From Pseudomonadota bacterium (GTDB lineage: Bacteria; Pseudomonadota; Gammaproteobacteria; Xanthomonadales; Xanthomonadaceae): a stretch of DNA of 8,038 bases. Each line of letters begins with the position of its first letter. The stretch's first letter is position 1. Made by a program: the position numbers and the translations under genes. The notes below the pieces were generated by a model. That model worked only from the letters and a program-made list of their open reading frames with translations, had not been told where the DNA came from and made no database searches. Positions 5,520 to 8,038 of this stretch are shown here, one piece after another. The DNA lies in the NCBI GenBank assembly GCA_023393895.1, contig JAEXBT010000161.1, positions 1-8,038 on the forward strand, given 5' to 3'.

Positions 5520-5834
5520 TCAGGCGTCAACCGCCTCGTCGCCGGAGCGGAACACGCGGATCTTGCGTCCATCCTCCAGCACCTTGGTCTTGATGCGGTC
5601 GCCCTTGCCGGTGGCCGGGTTGAACAGCATCACGTTGGAAATGTGGATCGAGGCCTCGCGCTCGACGATGCCACCGGCCTGCCCGACCTGCGGGTTCGGC
5701 TTGGTGTGGCGCTTGATCATGTTGATGTTGGACACGACCACGCGGTCGCCGAGCACGCGGACGACATCGCCCTTCTTGCCCTTGTCCTTGCCGGTGATGA
5801 CGACGACCTGGTCGCCCTTCTTGATGCGATTCAT
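5520..5834 (-). CDS. rplX: 50S ribosomal protein L24
   Basis: L24 initiates 50S assembly by binding the 5' end of 23S rRNA and lies beside the exit tunnel. The 104-residue product is of family length. The KOW motif is at about 5-28 ([20 protein letters not shown]), followed by [18 protein letters not shown] (32-49) and [18 protein letters not shown] (54-71), all typical of L24. The ATG at 5832-5834 has GGAGGA upstream with 4-6 nt spacing. It lies 13 nt after rplN, the classic start of the spc operon (rplN, rplX, rplE). Confidence 0.99.
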   Translation of the reverse strand: MNRIKKGDQVVVITGKDKGKKGDVVRVLGDRVVVSNINMIKRHTKPNPQVGQAGGIVEREASIHISNVMLFNPATGKGDRIKTKVLEDGRKIRVFRSGDEAVDA

Positions 5835-5847
5835 GGTGTCCTCCGGC

Positions 5848-6216
5848 TCAAAGCACTTCAGGCGCGAGCGAAACGATCTTCATGAACTTCTCGGAGCGCA
5901 GCTCGCGGGTCACGGGCCCGAAGATGCGGGTGCCGATCGGCTCATGCTTGTTGTTGAGCAGCACGGCGGCGTTGCCGTCGAAGCGGATCAGCGAACCGTC
6001 AGCGCGGCGCACGCCCTTGCGGGTGCGCACGACAACGGCGTTGTAGACCTCGCCCTTCTTGACCTTGCCGCGCGGAATGGCGTCCTTCACCGACACCTTG
6101 ATGATGTCGCCGATGCCGGCATAACGGCGCTTGGAGCCGCCAAGCACCTTGATGCACATGACTTCCTTGGCACCGGAGTTGTCGGCGACGTCGAGGTGGC
6201 TCTGCATCTGGATCAT
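5848..6216 (-). CDS. rplN: 50S ribosomal protein L14
   Basis: L14 sits on the 50S interface, contacts 16S rRNA in a bridge, and is the binding site of the silencing factor RsfS in other bacteria. The product has 122 residues (123 in E. coli). The start [17 protein letters not shown] and the signature region [20 protein letters not shown] (60-79) with [10 protein letters not shown] are diagnostic. The ATG at 6214-6216 has a full AGGAGG (6224-6229) 7 nt upstream, the strongest ribosome-binding site in the window. It begins 14 nt after rpsQ. In E. coli a terminator and promoter separate these operons here; no room for either exists, so it is presumably read from upstream. Confidence 0.99.
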   Translation of the reverse strand: MIQMQSHLDVADNSGAKEVMCIKVLGGSKRRYAGIGDIIKVSVKDAIPRGKVKKGEVYNAVVVRTRKGVRRADGSLIRFDGNAAVLLNNKHEPIGTRIFGPVTRELRSEKFMKIVSLAPEVL

Positions 6217-6223
6217 GGGTAAG

Positions 6224-6229
6224 CCTCCT
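6224..6229 (-). promoter_or_regulatory. Consensus ribosome-binding site of rplN
   Basis: AGGAGG on the minus strand, 7 nt before the rplN ATG and within the 14-nt rpsQ-rplN gap. It is the full consensus complementary to the 3' end of 16S rRNA, stronger than at the other junctions. Confidence 0.85.
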
Positions 6230-6230
6230 C

Positions 6231-6494
6231 TTATTCCGCGGCCTGGGCGAGGACTTCAACCACGCGCCAGTTCTTGGTCTTGGACATCGGGGCACACTCC
6301 ACGATGCGCACGAGGTCGCCCGGCTGGCAGGCGTTCTCGGCATCATGGGCGTGCAGCTTCGTCGAGCGGCGGATGTACTTGCCGTACAGCGCGTGCTTGA
6401 CGTGGCGCTCGACAAGCACGGTGACCGTCTTGTCCATCTTGTTGCTGACCACGCGGCCTTCGACCGTGTGCTGCTTTTTATCAGTGTTGTTCAT
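6231..6494 (-). CDS. rpsQ: 30S ribosomal protein S17
   Basis: S17 is an early-assembly 16S rRNA-binding protein with an OB fold. I use the ATG at 6492-6494, giving 87 residues (84 in E. coli), because AGGA (6501-6504) lies 6 nt upstream and [16 protein letters not shown] resembles relatives. A GTG at 6510-6512, overlapping the rpmC stop, would add six residues and has no better ribosome-binding site. The core [20 protein letters not shown] (11-30) and the segment [18 protein letters not shown] (59-76) identify it. In that signature the usual Arg/Lys before Pro is Ala (68); as I recall, Xanthomonas S17 has Ala too, so it is probably a lineage trait. Confidence 0.97.
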   Translation of the reverse strand: MNNTDKKQHTVEGRVVSNKMDKTVTVLVERHVKHALYGKYIRRSTKLHAHDAENACQPGDLVRIVECAPMSKTKNWRVVEVLAQAAE

Positions 6495-6508
6495 GGTCGT
6501 TCCTGGGT

Positions 6509-6697
6509 TCACTGCGCGGCGGCGCCGAGCAGCATCTTGACGCGTGCGATCTCGCGACGGACGCGACGCACATCGTGGGTCTTGGCCAGCTGACCTGTGG
6601 CCTTCTGCATCCGCAGGGAGAACTGCTCCTTCTGCAGGTCCAGCAGGTGGGCCTTCAGGTCAGCGGGCGACTTCTGGCGAAGTTGATTGAGTTCCAT
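6509..6697 (-). CDS. rpmC: 50S ribosomal protein L29
   Basis: L29 is a small two-helix protein near the exit tunnel of the 50S subunit, next to L23, where the signal recognition particle and trigger factor dock. The 62-residue product is near the usual length (63 in E. coli). The N-terminal helix ([20 protein letters not shown]) and the signature helix [17 protein letters not shown] (41-57) are typical. The start ATG shares its first base with the rplP stop (TGATG), so translation is likely coupled. It is 14 nt ahead of rpsQ when the ATG start of that gene is used. Confidence 0.98.
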   Translation of the reverse strand: MELNQLRQKSPADLKAHLLDLQKEQFSLRMQKATGQLAKTHDVRRVRREIARVKMLLGAAAQ

Positions 6698-7110
6698 CAG
6701 CGCACCGTCCGGGTCACGAATTGGGTGGTGACCGAGAGCTTGGCCGAAGCCAGGCGGAACGCTTCGCGTGCCGTGGCCTCATCCACGCCTTCGATCTCGT
6801 AGATCATGCGGCCGGGCTGGATCTGTGCGACCCAGTACTCCACGCCGCCCTTGCCCGAGCCCATGCGGACCTCGATCGGCTTCTGGCTGATCGGCTTGTC
6901 CGGGAACACGCGGATCCACATCTTGCCGCCGCGCTTGACGTGGCGGCTGACCGCACGACGCGCGGCCTCGATCTGGCGCGCGGTCAGGCGGCCGGTCTGC
7001 GTCGCGCGCAGGCCGTACTCGCCGAATGACACCGCGTTGGCGTTCCAGCTCAGGCCATCGTTACGGCCCTTGTGCTGCTTGCGGTACTTAGTACGTTTGG
7101 GTTGCAACAT
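6697..7110 (-). CDS. rplP: 50S ribosomal protein L16
   Basis: L16 organises the A site and the 5S/23S rRNA junction of the 50S subunit. The product has 137 residues (136 in E. coli). [17 protein letters not shown] at the start, [19 protein letters not shown] (42-60) and the signature [12 protein letters not shown] (82-93) are conserved. Arg82 is the equivalent of E. coli Arg81, which a 2-oxoglutarate oxygenase hydroxylates there; whether that occurs here cannot be told from this window. The ATG at 7108-7110 follows the rpsC stop by 3 nt, with the GAGGGG ribosome-binding site inside the last rpsC codons. Its own stop overlaps the rpmC start by one base. Confidence 0.99.
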   Translation of the reverse strand: MLQPKRTKYRKQHKGRNDGLSWNANAVSFGEYGLRATQTGRLTARQIEAARRAVSRHVKRGGKMWIRVFPDKPISQKPIEVRMGSGKGGVEYWVAQIQPGRMIYEIEGVDEATAREAFRLASAKLSVTTQFVTRTVR

Positions 7111-7113
7111 GAC

Positions 7114-7851
7114 TCAGCCCCTCGCTTCGCGATCGCCACGCGGCGGGCGCGGGCCGCGCGCAGGACGCTCGCCGCCACGCTCGTTGCGCGGTTCTTCGTT
7201 CTTCTCCTGGCCCACCTGAGCGAAATCGAAGATCTCGCCCTTGTAGATCCAGACCTTGATGCCGATGATCCCGTAGGTCGTACGGGCCTCGGCGAAGCCG
7301 TAATCGATATCGGCGCGCAGCGTGTGCAGCGGCACGCGGCCTTCACGGTACCACTCAGAACGGGCGATTTCCGCGCCGTTGAGGCGGCCGGCCACGTTGA
7401 CCTTGATGCCCAGTGCGCCCAGGCGCATCGCATTGCCCACCGCACGCTTCATCGCGCGACGGAACATGATGCGGCGCTCGAGCTGCTGCGCGATGGACTC
7501 GGCGACCAGCTGCGCGTCGAGCTCCGGCTTGCGGACCTCGGTGACGTTGATGTGCGCCGGGACGCCCATGACATCGGACACTTCCTTGCGCAGCTTCTCG
7601 ATGTCCTCGCCGCGCTTGCCGATCACCACGCCCGGACGGGCGGTGTGGATCGTCACGCGAGCCGACTTGGCCGGACGCTCGATGGTGATCTTGCTGATGC
7701 CGGCCGCAGCCAGCTTCTTGCGCAGCATGTCGCGGACCTTCAGGTCCCCGGCGAGGAATTCGGCGTATTCCTTCTTGCCCGCATACCACTTGCTGTTCCA
7801 ATCCTTGGCGATGCCCAGGCGGATGCCGACGGGATGAACTTTGTGACCCAT
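7114..7851 (-). CDS. rpsC: 30S ribosomal protein S3
   Basis: S3 forms part of the mRNA entry channel and its helicase activity in the 30S head. The product has 245 residues, somewhat longer than E. coli S3 (233). The N-terminus [14 protein letters not shown] is diagnostic. The type II KH domain holds [13 protein letters not shown], with the GKRG loop at 78-81. The C-terminal S3 domain includes [20 protein letters not shown] (126-145) and [20 protein letters not shown] (159-178). A flexible tail from about 215 is rich in Arg, Gly, Pro and Glu ([18 protein letters not shown]), which lengthens the protein. The ATG at 7849-7851 lies 2 nt after rplV; the 5' ribosome-binding site must be inside the end of rplV. 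Confidence 0.99.
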   Translation of the reverse strand: MGHKVHPVGIRLGIAKDWNSKWYAGKKEYAEFLAGDLKVRDMLRKKLAAAGISKITIERPAKSARVTIHTARPGVVIGKRGEDIEKLRKEVSDVMGVPAHINVTEVRKPELDAQLVAESIAQQLERRIMFRRAMKRAVGNAMRLGALGIKVNVAGRLNGAEIARSEWYREGRVPLHTLRADIDYGFAEARTTYGIIGIKVWIYKGEIFDFAQVGQEKNEEPRNERGGERPARGPRPPRGDREARG

Positions 7852-7853
7852 GA

Positions 7854-8038
7854 TTACTTGCCCTCGCCGACGACGATGGTGATGTGGCTGGTGCGCTTGA
7901 GGATGCGGGTACCGCGACCCTTCGCACGCGCCATGAAGCGCTTCAGGGTGGGACCTTCATCGACCATGATGGTCTTGACCTTGAGCGCATCGGCATCGGC
8001 GCCGACGTTGTTCTCGGCGTTGGAGACGGCCGACCACA
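7854..8038 (-). CDS. rplV: 50S ribosomal protein L22, C-terminal part (runs off the right edge)
   Basis: L22 lines the nascent-peptide exit tunnel with a long beta-hairpin; changes in that hairpin give macrolide resistance in other bacteria. About 60 C-terminal residues are present, of roughly 110 expected, the start lying beyond the window. The visible sequence includes [20 protein letters not shown], the hairpin [20 protein letters not shown] and the end [14 protein letters not shown], followed by TAA. The hairpin looks intact, with no deletion. It lies directly upstream of rpsC in transcription order (2-nt gap), the conserved S10-operon order. Confidence 0.97.
   Translation of the reverse strand, partial: WSAVSNAENNVGADADALKVKTIMVDEGPTLKRFMARAKGRGTRILKRTSHITIVVGEGK

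Noticed and set aside
4864..6222. 452-codon open frame on the plus strand over rplE, rplX and rplN
   Set aside because: Shadow of conserved genes on the other strand; no recognisable domain or ribosome-binding site.

Overview
The window is a chromosomal ribosomal-protein cluster from a high-GC gammaproteobacterium. Every gene lies on the minus strand, so transcription runs from the right end to the left. Protein sequences recalled from Xanthomonas (S3, S5, S17, SecY) are close to those here, so I place it in Xanthomonadaceae (Xanthomonas, Stenotrophomonas, Lysobacter or Luteimonas type). The genus is not determined.

In transcription order the window holds the end of the S10 operon (rplV 3' part, rpsC, rplP, rpmC, rpsQ), the whole spc operon (rplN, rplX, rplE, rpsN, rpsH, rplF, rplR, rpsE, rpmD, rplO, secY) and the first 66 codons of rpsM, which opens the alpha operon. 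All complete genes have intact frames and near-standard lengths. Together they build parts of both ribosomal subunits (S3, S5, S8, S13, S14, S17; L5, L6, L14, L15, L16, L18, L22, L24, L29, L30) and the SecY protein-export channel.

Most junctions are 2-30 nt apart or overlap, which suggests one long mRNA with translational coupling. The S10/spc boundary (rpsQ to rplN) is only 14 nt, so the two operons look fused here. Three spacers stand out: rpsN-rpsH (125 nt), rplR-rpsE (101 nt) and secY-rpsM (366 nt). Each has a GC-rich stem-loop close behind the upstream stop codon. None is followed by a U-tract.

The secY-rpsM spacer is the only long gene-free stretch. It lacks rpmJ (L36), which sits there in E. 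coli. It holds four inverted repeats and, nearer rpsM, an AT-rich patch with a plausible extended -10 promoter. I see no mobile element, CRISPR array, tRNA, rRNA or unknown gene. No undescribed system is evident; the points of interest are the structured spacers and the start-site arrangements.
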